Source of the DNA: a virus
Length of the DNA stretch: 29,059 bases
Strand: one strand, 5' to 3'
IMG/VR virus record: IMGVR_UViG_3300044613_002904
Location: 1 to 29,059 of that record
Below are positions 7,801 through 13,642 of the stretch, piece by piece. Under the pieces are notes generated by a model. The model worked only from the letters and a program-made list of their open reading frames with translations. It searched no databases and was not told the origin of the DNA. Numbering within the stretch: position 1 is the first letter of the stretch; each line of letters starts with the position of its first letter. The translations under genes and the position numbers were made by a program.

Positions 7801-9852
7801 AACTTCTTTGGTTGCAGCCAATACACCGGCCATTGCATTAATTGCTTGGGCACAAGATATACCAGCTGGTGTTGCAGCAGCCGGATCAATATCACCATTT
7901 ATATAATTTGTTAATGCTACTTCAAAATCCGGAACAATGTGATATGGATACGTTCCATAAAAATTAATATACATTGTATTGGATGCATATAAAGGTCCAA
8001 TATTGGATATTCCACTTTTATATACATTGGAATTAAAAGTAAAACCGGATCCAATTACTCCATTAAATTCATATATAAGTTCACCATTTTTTAATCCACC
8101 CTGACTATAAAGACTTGGAATTATTAATGCTCTATCATTTACAGTTAAAGATTCATTTAAGCCAGCAATATTTGTAACAACATCGGGATAAATGCTTGTA
8201 GGTGGATTGTCAATACTGATAATTAAATCAGTTGTTCTGATGGCATTTACATTTGTAACTGGGGTATATCCTACTCCGAAATCATCTACTTTGCCCCAGA
8301 AAATTAAAAGACCATCATTTCTTAATGCTGCGGTATATCTTGTACCTACAATTACTTGAACACAATTACTTAATCCAAATGGAACATTGCATTCACCAGA
8401 ATTATTTTCTCCCCAGCATACTACCGTTCCATTTTCTCTAAGAGCCGCAGTATGATGATAGCCACCAGCTACTTGTTTAAATGAACCTGTTGGTAATCCC
8501 AGTGTTCCTTCTGAATTGCGAAGTGGAGTGGATTCTCCCCATTCATTTCTATCCCATGCAAATAGAGAACCATCAGATTTAATAACTTGGCTTGTATAAT
8601 ATCCAGCACCAACTGCTTTTACAGAACCGGATGTGGTCTTAAAAGATTTTACAGTCGAAGCAGTTTTATCACCAACAGGTGCTGGTGGAAATGGATATTG
8701 AGCTCCCCAACCAGCATTATCTCCACTATTAAATCCATTGGGCATCCCACTTCCTGCCCGACTCCAACCAAGATTAGTTCCTTGATTGCCGCTTCCAGTA
8801 ATAGTATAGTACCAATTTTGACCCCAAGTTTCAATATTTCCATTTTCTGTCAATAAAATGCTATGGCCTCTGCCAGCAGCGATATCAATATATCTTTTAC
8901 CCGATGTTCCAAATATAGAATTAGGAGAACTGCAATTATTATTATAACAACCAGCCGGCATCGTTATATGTGCTGTACTTTTTGTCCAACTGCTTCCAGG
9001 ACCACTATAATTTACACTAGTGGGATCGCCAACAGTTGCTCTAGAAAATTGGTAATCATAAGGAGCACCAGTATCGTTAATCCAATTTAAAATACCACTC
9101 CATGCAAAAGGAGGTCTTGGATATGTTCCGGCATATGGGCCAGAAGTTCTTATATAAGGAGTATCATACGCACCATTGGGGTTATTAGAACTATAATTTT
9201 CTGCATAGTGTAATGGACAACCAACAGTTAAACCTCTGAATAGTCTATATCCTATTGGTTCTGGGTTTGGAACACATATAGATGTAGACGGTGAGGATAT
9301 AAATCCTAAAAATGATGCTGCATCTTGTTTATATTCCCAATTGATATATGCACTATATCCCGTAATATATGGAGCTTCGGTAGCAGTTGGTCTTGGAATT
9401 AAACCTACAGGGGACCAAACAGTATTGGGATCACTAAATTGTGCCGTTTCATTTGCGTTTCCCCACGTAACAACGGAACCATCATTTAATAATGCCAAAT
9501 AATGATATGCTCCAGCAGCAAGTTTTACAACTTTTTTACCAACAGCATTCAACTGAGTCATAAAATATTCGGCATTTGTTTTTGCTGTGTTTCCATCATC
9601 ACCCCAACCAATAACAGTACCATCTGTCTGTAAAGCAACTGCAGATCTATATCCGGTAACAACTTGTCTACATTTACCAAGAGTAGCAGGAGGAGTCATA
9701 TTAACTTCTCTATGATTTGTTATATCTTTACAAAGGTAATATACGGTACCATCTTTAGTGGTATAAAATATTAATGCTCCTGAATTAGTAGCCAAACTTA
9801 CTGAATTCAACCCACCTGTAGAAATGTTGCTATTGAGTAATATTGGATGCAT
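4867..9852 (-). CDS. RCC1-repeat / heparinase II-III-like fusion, probable tail depolymerase
   Basis: A 1661-residue protein, the largest gene here. Residues about 60-140 and 320-535 hold RCC1-type propeller blades, each with the pattern G-x-x-H/Y-x-x-A-L-x-x-D/N-G-x-V-x-x-W-G (for example GAYHYLALLNDGSVVTWGN and GGYHHTAALRENGTVVCWGE); a Gly/Ser/Asn-rich insert separates the two groups. Residues about 700-1330 look helical, as in the alpha/alpha toroid of polysaccharide lyases, and contain DGSYFEGWAYAQQ (from D1255). Residues about 1385-1661 are beta-rich and begin with the heparinase II/III hallmark AHNHRDQGQISIY (H1427, H1429, D1431) followed by GNRVILMDCGIDYY. I infer a virion adhesin whose propeller binds the surface and whose lyase domain cuts an acidic polysaccharide. 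No signal peptide. A perfect TATAAATA lies 31 bases upstream. Confidence 0.85.
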   Translation of the reverse strand: MHPILLNSNISTGGLNSVSLATNSGALIFYTTKDGTVYYLCKDITNHREVNMTPPATLGKCRQVVTGYRSAVALQTDGTVIGWGDDGNTAKTNAEYFMTQLNAVGKKVVKLAAGAYHYLALLNDGSVVTWGNANETAQFSDPNTVWSPVGLIPRPTATEAPYITGYSAYINWEYKQDAASFLGFISSPSTSICVPNPEPIGYRLFRGLTVGCPLHYAENYSSNNPNGAYDTPYIRTSGPYAGTYPRPPFAWSGILNWINDTGAPYDYQFSRATVGDPTSVNYSGPGSSWTKSTAHITMPAGCYNNNCSSPNSIFGTSGKRYIDIAAGRGHSILLTENGNIETWGQNWYYTITGSGNQGTNLGWSRAGSGMPNGFNSGDNAGWGAQYPFPPAPVGDKTASTVKSFKTTSGSVKAVGAGYYTSQVIKSDGSLFAWDRNEWGESTPLRNSEGTLGLPTGSFKQVAGGYHHTAALRENGTVVCWGENNSGECNVPFGLSNCVQVIVGTRYTAALRNDGLLIFWGKVDDFGVGYTPVTNVNAIRTTDLIISIDNPPTSIYPDVVTNIAGLNESLTVNDRALIIPSLYSQGGLKNGELIYEFNGVIGSGFTFNSNVYKSGISNIGPLYASNTMYINFYGTYPYHIVPDFEVALTNYINGDIDPAAATPAGISCAQAINAMAGVLAATKEVLPYSTVYHYNVPALPYYFLFTPGNACNWAEKSSAVSGASYTAEKTRLINQQKNKISLFKNYADKIDISSYPTYTDANPYSKFTSESTKQWIYNGLSGAAQELANVKRTTSFNSFVAYAELEGGITTGASGFNQLINFPSTVSFDQHMGLFLFKGGVIDASCTSMFIWFPLKYYINLAASNLSGTWTADKDILTARRMLNDIFLETQTVVYTIASPYQQIYDLNLYNTNGSTGWNTTTAKNAGLCAGAKKVINLARLFKNWSGFYGPLQEDCAEVTARMTTATQSLVPYSGTLNYIPRDWNSIVASTDPNIVTLLSQYTSTYTNPSVSDPTTKYTRAYTYGSIPSEYLNSRAATGGALYSCSLYSPDDTTIIRDTYAFAQSDPSVGDYIRAKGHPLAVGYKIIQSRFDRGLTAGSANSTTQATLLTRCTDILTEINTHVPFQRNGWDLYYCSDPILKNGCYLATSWYINGAINMLYDLQNLVSTDLTNKIKDQLKAEVFGLVDNWKNRLAWYTKGQLTGLPTGAGQPNTNQWIEPAASLVNATLYLGDSNLLPAYNLGVSLLAETLNYGNVDGSYFEGWAYAQQSMPELFNTINYMAASGDTRLKNTTLYPFTNNYWNWTVDYVLPGNAILNASDCRTQQLPSYAIDNPLPSFSIGAIASSDSQALPNVKYLYPNVLSTDYGIDYYQATKNITGVLTIPNFKYYPDQQMVIWRSGRDKPIDIQNNIGSSHFALWVKGSSTKEAHNHRDQGQISIYCGNRVILMDCGIDYYEENPILLQPMIKLQEATGHNIMQLDGQPIGGNNVAVNSPITVTTLGATSGDITINTTGAYTKTTSCTRRVLWSKPAGAVSSSPLNVTIIDNVTKTVGITTGTEIYRFHTGLSGTTGISPTGPNLTITGSGTSWVVGWTGTTMGITSNFPITLTQSYFNDFTQLVNGDTSLENPRVHKVLSINAATDIAANTNFSMTTGITVGWSNTGG

Positions 9853-9855
9853 TAT

Positions 9856-9883
9856 TTGACTTTCAGAAAATCCACTGTATAAT
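9856..9883 (+). promoter_or_regulatory. Sigma70-like early promoter
   Basis: TTGACT at 9856-9861, a 16-nt spacer and a perfect TATAAT at 9878-9883. The ATG of the small plus-strand gene lies nine bases further on, so the leader would be about three bases. It overlaps the late promoter that points the other way. Confidence 0.75.
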
Positions 9884-9890
9884 ATTTATA
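9883..9890 (-). promoter_or_regulatory. T4-like late promoter, perfect TATAAATA
   Basis: Minus-strand TATAAATA upstream of the 1661-residue spike-like gene. The start codon is 30 bases away, which makes this one of the few late genes here with a normal-length leader (about 25 bases). Confidence 0.75.
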
Positions 9891-9892
9891 CT

Positions 9893-10096
9893 ATGAGCAA
9901 TAAAGATTTGGAAGAACTTATTTACGAGTATGGCCAAGTTCTTTACAGACTTGGTAGGCTTGAAACTGATGGAAAAGAAACCCAGAAAGAATACAATAAG
10001 CTGACCAAAAGAAAAGAAGAACTAATGAATCTTTTTGATGGGCACTTTAAATCTTCTAACAAAAAATTGGCTCAAACTTTGGGTGTATGTGATTGA
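9893..10096 (+). CDS. Small coiled-coil protein, 67 aa
   Basis: Unrecognised. Residues 4-50 are a charged amphipathic helix with heptad-like leucines (LEELIYEYGQVLYRLGRLE...LTKRKEELMNLF), so a short coiled coil is likely. It has its own strong sigma70-like promoter, suggesting early expression. Its 3' end overlaps the converging small gene by 25 bases. Confidence 0.65.
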   Translation: MSNKDLEELIYEYGQVLYRLGRLETDGKETQKEYNKLTKRKEELMNLFDGHFKSSNKKLAQTLGVCD

Positions 10097-10275
10097 TCAT
10101 CAAAAGTTGTTCTAGCAATTTCTTTGGCTTTCTCTGGAGATATTCCTTGTCTGGACATGGCCTCCCAAAATTGATCCATCATAATTTTATTCACATCGGT
10201 TAATTCAGAACTTCTATTGGGTGACATCTTAGAAGTTTCAACATTATAGAGATTTCCTTCTTTTATATCTTTCAT
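10072..10275 (-). CDS. Small late protein, 67 aa
   Basis: Unrecognised 67-residue protein. Residues 28-62 (VNKIMMDQFWEAMSRQGISPEKAKEIAR) look like a helix-turn-helix-sized helical bundle, though no DNA-binding family is recognised. A CATAAATA late core with a five-base gap to the ATG supports it being a real, late, leaderless gene despite the 25-base overlap with the converging gene. Confidence 0.6.
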   Translation of the reverse strand: MKDIKEGNLYNVETSKMSPNRSSELTDVNKIMMDQFWEAMSRQGISPEKAKEIARTTFDDQSHTPKV

Positions 10276-10280
10276 ACTGA

Positions 10281-10288
10281 TATTTATG
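10281..10288 (-). promoter_or_regulatory. T4-like late promoter, CATAAATA
   Basis: Minus-strand CATAAATA, five bases (TCAGT), then the ATG at 10275. It overlaps the start codon of the divergent gene at 10286. Confidence 0.6.
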
Positions 10289-10585
10289 CCCAGACACCGA
10301 AAAACGTCTACTCAGCCCAAACGCAAATACAATAAAAAGACTGTGGTGATTCCTAAAAAGATCTACCCAGAATATGTTCAAAATTTTATAGATGAAGTAG
10401 AGTCCAAAACTCCTTATAAAGTTTCTGTTGCACAGTATAATGAGGGATCTGGCTACCATGTGGGTGTCTGCAAGGCCATTCCACATGGAAGACACCATTG
10501 TATCTGGATGGTCAGCTATGCCAAAACTAAAGAGGAATTAGATCAGTTTTGGTCCGTAAAGGATAGTCTAAATAGTGTAGAATGA
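10286..10585 (+). CDS. Conserved-looking small protein, 99 aa
   Basis: Unrecognised. The N-terminus is very basic (PRHRKTSTQPKRKYNKKT), which could bind nucleic acid; the remainder is a mixed alpha/beta domain with the histidine-rich stretch GRHHCIWMVSYAK. It overlaps the next gene as ATGA, so the two are likely translated together. No convincing promoter can be assigned on the plus strand. Confidence 0.6.
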   Translation: MPRHRKTSTQPKRKYNKKTVVIPKKIYPEYVQNFIDEVESKTPYKVSVAQYNEGSGYHVGVCKAIPHGRHHCIWMVSYAKTKEELDQFWSVKDSLNSVE

Positions 10586-11043
10586 TTGATGGAACCTACA
10601 AAAAAGTAATTTATTATGACCTTGCTGATTTATTAAATATAAATACTTCTTATACTTTGGATGTTTCAAATTATAGATGGATAAAAGCTTTTGCCATAAG
10701 AATTGGCAATGATGAAGATGCAGTAGGAACTCAACTGACACCCCTTATATCTGCAACTTATTATACTTCTGTAAGTGAAGTAACTTTAACAAACCAAATT
10801 TCTGCTGGTCAAAATCCTCTTGTATCAGTACCAAATAGTGCAAAATCAATTATGGGCAATTCTACTACTTCGGGATTTTCTACTTTGGTGATACCAGCCA
10901 ATTCTACCGGAGGCCACACATTGTGTAAAGGATCAACAACAAATAATTCTTGGCTATGGTATCCATATAGACTGAAAAAATTAGTTTTAAATTCTGCTGG
11001 CCAAGAGGCAGTATCAAATACAGCGCTACTACTTCTTTTTTGA
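10582..11043 (+). CDS. Beta-rich virion-type protein, 153 aa
   Basis: A 153-residue protein rich in T, S, N, Y and aliphatics with no long helices. The composition (for example NSTTSGFSTLVIPANSTGG) is typical of phage tail-fibre, baseplate or capsid-decoration proteins, but no family is recognised. It starts inside the previous stop (ATGA overlap), and the next gene encodes another small beta-rich protein, so the two may belong to one structure near the RCC1/heparinase spike gene. Confidence 0.6.
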   Translation: MIDGTYKKVIYYDLADLLNINTSYTLDVSNYRWIKAFAIRIGNDEDAVGTQLTPLISATYYTSVSEVTLTNQISAGQNPLVSVPNSAKSIMGNSTTSGFSTLVIPANSTGGHTLCKGSTTNNSWLWYPYRLKKLVLNSAGQEAVSNTALLLLF

Positions 11044-11050
11044 ATAAATA
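11043..11050 (+). promoter_or_regulatory. T4-like late promoter, AATAAATA (plus strand)
   Basis: AATAAATA followed by five bases (ATATT) and the ATG at 11056, the same geometry as on the minus strand. It begins inside the preceding TGA stop codon. Confidence 0.6.
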
Positions 11051-11055
11051 ATATT

Positions 11056-11319
11056 ATGAGAACCTATAGAAAAGTAAACCAACTTCCCATTCGCACTCAC
11101 GGTAGCACTTGGATAAACAATGAAGGCGCTTTGGTTGTAAACCAAACTGCATCAGCAGTAAACTTTACATATACTTCATTAACCCCAGCAGGTGCTACTA
11201 CAGATATTATAATGCAAATTGCTGCTTCTAGCAGCACTTTAATCCCAATCTATCTTTATTCTTGGGATACTTCCCCAAAGGGAAGCGCAGCAGGAATTAC
11301 CTTCTACACTGTGACTTAA
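11056..11319 (+). CDS. Small beta-rich virion-type protein, 87 aa
   Basis: An 87-residue protein with alternating T/S/A and aliphatic residues (for example SAVNFTYTSLTPAGATT), as in jelly-roll or fibre-associated proteins. No family is recognised. Its late promoter and leaderless start, and its position next to another beta-rich protein, support a virion role. The next gene begins one base after its stop. Confidence 0.6.
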   Translation: MRTYRKVNQLPIRTHGSTWINNEGALVVNQTASAVNFTYTSLTPAGATTDIIMQIAASSSTLIPIYLYSWDTSPKGSAAGITFYTVT

Positions 11320-11320
11320 T

Positions 11321-11527
11321 ATGTCCAAAGAAATCCGTTGTCTGATAACCAATCAAATCCTTAAAAAAGGTGAATGGTTCTGGTTATCATGGGAAATGGA
11401 TGCAGCTATCTCAGCACAAGGTCTAGCAGAAATAGAAATTCGCCGTCATGATCCTGACGACGAATTTGCTAAATTGTTATGGGAAGAATGGGAATGGTCC
11501 CGAGAAATCGGATATCCCGATCTTTAA
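11321..11527 (+). CDS. Small acidic protein, 68 aa
   Basis: Unrecognised 68-residue protein with many tryptophans and acidic residues (LLWEEWEWSREIG). It follows the previous gene after one base and shares the TTAA stop overlap with the converging gene at 11524. Confidence 0.6.
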   Translation: MSKEIRCLITNQILKKGEWFWLSWEMDAAISAQGLAEIEIRRHDPDDEFAKLLWEEWEWSREIGYPDL

Positions 11528-12147
11528 CCTTCATTCATCATTTTTGAAATTTTAGATATAATTGATTCTCTTACTGTTTTCCAGTTAGCAGTAGGAATCT
11601 CATAATCATAATCGTTTTCTGGTTCTTCAGGATAATCTTCTTGTTCGCGTCTTGCTCTATTGGCTAAAGCATCTCTGCGAATTTCTGCGGCTTGAGCTAT
11701 TTCATCTTCGAAATCTAACTCTTCTGGATCAGCTATAACACCATCTTGTCCGTCTGCTGCAACTGCATTTGCATTGCCAGCTGGCTTTGCATCAATTTTA
11801 CCAGTATTTTGCGCCAATTGAGCAAGTCTTTCAGCCCGTTTCATTCTTTCAAGATTTACATATTCTCCAACATCACCATCGGCAAGTTTAATTGTTCCAG
11901 GAGAATGAGGACCAAAACGGCTAATTGTATCCATAACATCGGCAGGATGAGCGCTTGGTGATTCGGGATTAATTACAGTTGGCTGAGGCATTTGACCCAT
12001 TAATTGGGCTATTTTAGCAGGATCTGTAATTTTTTTGGCTTTAGCTTCATTTGCTTCATTAATCATACGAAAGCCATTTTGTTGTGATTGCATAGCAGCT
12101 TGATTTAAGGAATGAATCCAACCGTAATAACCTTTATTGTTCTTCAT
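11524..12147 (-). CDS. Late virion-type protein, 207 aa
   Basis: A 207-residue acidic protein. The N-terminal motif GYYGWIHSLNQAAMQSQ resembles a conserved start seen in marine T4-like phage proteins of unknown function; the middle is Ala/Gln/Asp-rich and likely disordered, and the C-terminus ends in an amphipathic helix (ESIISKISKMMNEG) like that of scaffold or core proteins. TCTAAATA precedes the ATG by five bases, giving a predicted leaderless late mRNA. Confidence 0.65.
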   Translation of the reverse strand: MKNNKGYYGWIHSLNQAAMQSQQNGFRMINEANEAKAKKITDPAKIAQLMGQMPQPTVINPESPSAHPADVMDTISRFGPHSPGTIKLADGDVGEYVNLERMKRAERLAQLAQNTGKIDAKPAGNANAVAADGQDGVIADPEELDFEDEIAQAAEIRRDALANRARREQEDYPEEPENDYDYEIPTANWKTVRESIISKISKMMNEG

Positions 12148-12152
12148 ATCAA

Positions 12153-12160
12153 TATTTAGA
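12153..12160 (-). promoter_or_regulatory. T4-like late promoter, TCTAAATA
   Basis: Minus-strand TCTAAATA, five bases (TTGAT), then the ATG at 12147. It is immediately next to the -35 box of the divergent early promoter. Confidence 0.55.
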
Positions 12161-12161
12161 T

Positions 12162-12189
12162 TTGACTTCTGTTATATACGATATATACT
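12162..12189 (+). promoter_or_regulatory. Sigma70-like early promoter
   Basis: TTGACT at 12162-12167, 16-nt spacer, TATACT at 12184-12189, then six bases to the ATG at 12196. It probably drives the small gene and the following tRNA and tmRNA cluster. Confidence 0.75.
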
Positions 12190-12195
12190 AGTGGC

Positions 12196-12321
12196 ATGGA
12201 TTACGGATCACATGGTGCTGGAAAAGGAAGTTCTCCAAGACCTGTAAATTTGGAGCAATACGGTAAAAATTTTGAAGCAATCTTCAAGAAAAAGAAGAAG
12301 TCAAAAAAGGTTAAGAAGTAA
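12196..12321 (+). CDS. Small conserved phage protein, 41 aa
   Basis: A 41-residue protein: a glycine/serine-rich start (YGSHGAGKGSSPRPV), then LEQYGKNFEAIF, then a lysine-rich tail. Short proteins with the pattern G-K-G-S-x-P-R-P...Y-x-x-N-x-x-x-I-F are common in phages and have no known function. The ATG lies at the predicted +1 of the promoter at 12162-12189. tRNA-Gly begins six bases after the stop. Confidence 0.7.
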   Translation: MDYGSHGAGKGSSPRPVNLEQYGKNFEAIFKKKKKSKKVKK

Positions 12322-12327
12322 ATTTTT

Positions 12328-12399
12328 GCGAATGTAACTCAGTGGTAGAGTCTCGGTTTTCCAAACCGATGGTCGTGGGTTCGAATCCCATCGTTCGCT
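12328..12399 (+). tRNA. tRNA-Gly(UCC)
   Basis: Acceptor GCGAATG (12328-12334) pairs with CGTTCGC (12392-12398); T12399 is the discriminator. The anticodon stem TCGGT/ACCGA holds loop TTTCCAA with anticodon TCC. The T arm is GTGGG-TTCGAAT-CCCAT. CCA is not encoded. Confidence 0.93.
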
Positions 12400-12400
12400 T

Positions 12401-12556
12401 TTGACAATTAAAGACTATAAAACTGTATAGGGATAACTGATACCCTAGCAGTAATCAGAGGTGGGGCGCGGGATACCTTAGAAGAACGCGCAGGGCTAGT
12501 ATTATACTTCCCAGATCTTGATCGGGTCTGGAAAAAGGATTCAATGCCCGACTTTA
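12401..12556 (+). ncRNA. Structured RNA of unknown family in tRNA cluster (candidate)
   Basis: There is no reading frame or tRNA in these 156 bases, but there are several helices: TAGGG/CCCTA (12428-12432 with 12443-12447), GCGCG/CGCGC (12466-12470 with 12487-12491), GGGC/GCCC (12493-12496 with 12546-12549), and inside the last a 7-bp hairpin CCAGATC/GGTCTGG (12511-12531). GC content is raised compared with neighbouring DNA. A TTGACA at 12401-12406 could be a -35 box, but no good -10 follows at 16 nt. By analogy with T4 RNA C and RNA D, which lie among T4 tRNA genes, I infer a stable small RNA. Confidence 0.45.
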
Positions 12557-12639
12557 GCGAGTTTACTCAAGCGGTCAACGAGGGCAGACTGTAAATCTGC
12601 TGGCTTATGTCTACGAAGGTTCGAATCCTTCAGCTCGCA
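12557..12639 (+). tRNA. tRNA-Tyr(GUA)
   Basis: Acceptor GCGAGTT (12557-12563) pairs with AGCTCGC (12632-12638), discriminator A12639. The anticodon stem GCAGA/TCTGC holds loop CTGTAAA with anticodon GTA. The long variable arm and 83-base length fit bacterial type II tRNA-Tyr. CCA is not encoded. Confidence 0.93.
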
Positions 12640-12641
12640 TT

Positions 12642-13259
12642 ATGCACAACGTTAATATACCACATTTTTATTGTTATCTTCGCAAAGAACACATGTACCA
12701 ACATGAGCAACATAAAGGAGAATTTGACAAGGTTTTAGTATTTGGCGCACAGTCATGCGCTGGATATGCCATGACCTTTCATGTCATGACTGACTACGGA
12801 ATCGTTCGTAGCAGAGTCCCTATTCATATGCTATGCTGGAAGCCAGAGGCTCCTTTGATGCCCCTAGATCACCTGCAACTTTGGGATTGTTTCCATGAAA
12901 ATGTATCCATTGTTGAATATGATGCTCTTTTTGATTGCCGGGCGAAAGTTGTTCTGAAAGACAGGACCGAACATTGGGGCGACTATGTAATGACCTTTGA
13001 TTGGTATAGAAATGCATATTCAGAAGAACCTACCCAATATAAGTGCCTTCATATGATTGCGCTGGACAACGGAAACTATACACTCCAGCCAAACAACAGA
13101 ATATTTTGGAAAAACATGTCGTTTGTTACAAAACCTTTCCCGGAAAAACCTGACTTCAAGGTTGACAATAAGGCATGGAAGTGCGAAGGTGAGAGTGACC
13201 GTTGGATCATTGATGGCCACGATGACAATTATTACTACGATATAAAGCCTACTACATAA
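12642..13259 (+). CDS. Conserved phage protein of unknown function, 205 aa
   Basis: A 205-residue protein. The N-terminal motif IPHFYCYLRKEHMY and the pattern IHMLCWKPEAP look like a family I associate with large marine phages, with no function known to me. It is rich in aromatic residues, C and H, and has no signal or membrane segment. The ATG is exactly two bases after tRNA-Tyr, so cutting out the tRNA would produce a TTATG 5' end. The tmRNA acceptor piece begins within about ten bases of its stop. Confidence 0.75.
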   Translation: MHNVNIPHFYCYLRKEHMYQHEQHKGEFDKVLVFGAQSCAGYAMTFHVMTDYGIVRSRVPIHMLCWKPEAPLMPLDHLQLWDCFHENVSIVEYDALFDCRAKVVLKDRTEHWGDYVMTFDWYRNAYSEEPTQYKCLHMIALDNGNYTLQPNNRIFWKNMSFVTKPFPEKPDFKVDNKAWKCEGESDRWIIDGHDDNYYYDIKPTT

Positions 13260-13261
13260 TA

Positions 13262-13562
13262 ATGGTATTGTTGATATTGGATTGAAATGCGTACAAGACG
13301 GGGGTTCGAATCCCCCCGACTCCATTAGCCTAAGTCAGAGAATCTGCAATCCTCTGAAAACGGCGAATCAAGTCCTCGTAGCAGCGGGGCATTTCCCGAA
13401 GTCCTAGGCTTCGGGTCACCGGGGTCGAAAGGAATAGATTGGCGCAAAGTAATGAAGAAGGAGATACCCGACACGGGTAACGAGTGTCGTAAATAAACAG
13501 TTGCAAAAAATAATTGCTAACCAATTAGCAATGGCTGCTTGAAGCAGTGGGGTTTGGTCTCC
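13262..13562 (+). ncRNA. ssrA: Circularly permuted tmRNA (two-piece type)
   Basis: tmRNA frees stalled ribosomes and tags the unfinished protein. The acceptor half comes first: T arm GGGGG-TTCGAAT-CCCCC (13300-13316), CGACTCC (13317-13323) and discriminator A13324. A spacer of about 96 bases (13325-13420), with a 7-bp hairpin CCCGAAG/CTTCGGG (13395-13415), would be cut out. The coding half starts with GGGGTCG (13421-13427), which pairs with CGACTCC over 7 bp and gives G3:U70, the alanine identity pair. GCGCA (13441 region) pairs with TGCGT of the acceptor half as part of P2. Pseudoknot PK1 is explicit: ACCC/GGGT (13466-13478) and GACAC/GTGTC (13470-13488). The tag frame ends ANQLAMAA-stop (13516-13542), with the TGA in the triloop of CTGCT/AGCAG (13535-13547), matching P5. 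The usual GGATTCGAC box is degenerate (GGAATAGAT). CCA is not encoded. Outer ends are approximate. Confidence 0.88.
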
Positions 13563-13580
13563 CGCATCTGAATCGACCCG

Positions 13581-13606
13581 AAACCCCCCTCAAAAGGGGT
13601 TTTGTT
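13581..13606 (+). terminator. Rho-independent terminator after tmRNA
   Basis: AAACCCC (13581-13587) pairs with GGGGTTT (13596-13602), followed by TTGTTATTT. An upstream GGGGTTT at 13549-13555 could pair with the same AAACCCC instead. Confidence 0.85.
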
Positions 13607-13608
13607 AT

Positions 13609-13636
13609 TTGACACGCCATAAATAAAGAGTATACT
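13609..13636 (+). promoter_or_regulatory. Sigma70-like early promoter, perfect -35
   Basis: TTGACA at 13609-13614, 16-nt spacer, TATACT at 13631-13636, then six bases to the ATG at 13643. It drives a four-gene operon that ends at the terminator at 14764. Confidence 0.85.
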
Positions 13637-13642
13637 ATTCAT

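Noticed and set aside
12401-12430. TTGACA as a further 16-nt-spacer promoter
   Set aside because: At 16 nt the sequence is CTGTAT, a poor -10 box; alternatives at 17-19 nt are weak. I mention it only as possible.
12428-12447. TAGGGATAAC looks like the start of the I-SceI homing site
   Set aside because: Only the first ten bases agree; the following bases differ from the known 18-base site and instead form a hairpin.
12401-12556. RNase P RNA, 6S RNA or group I intron
   Set aside because: None of the conserved blocks of these RNAs can be found; no flanking exon logic is present.
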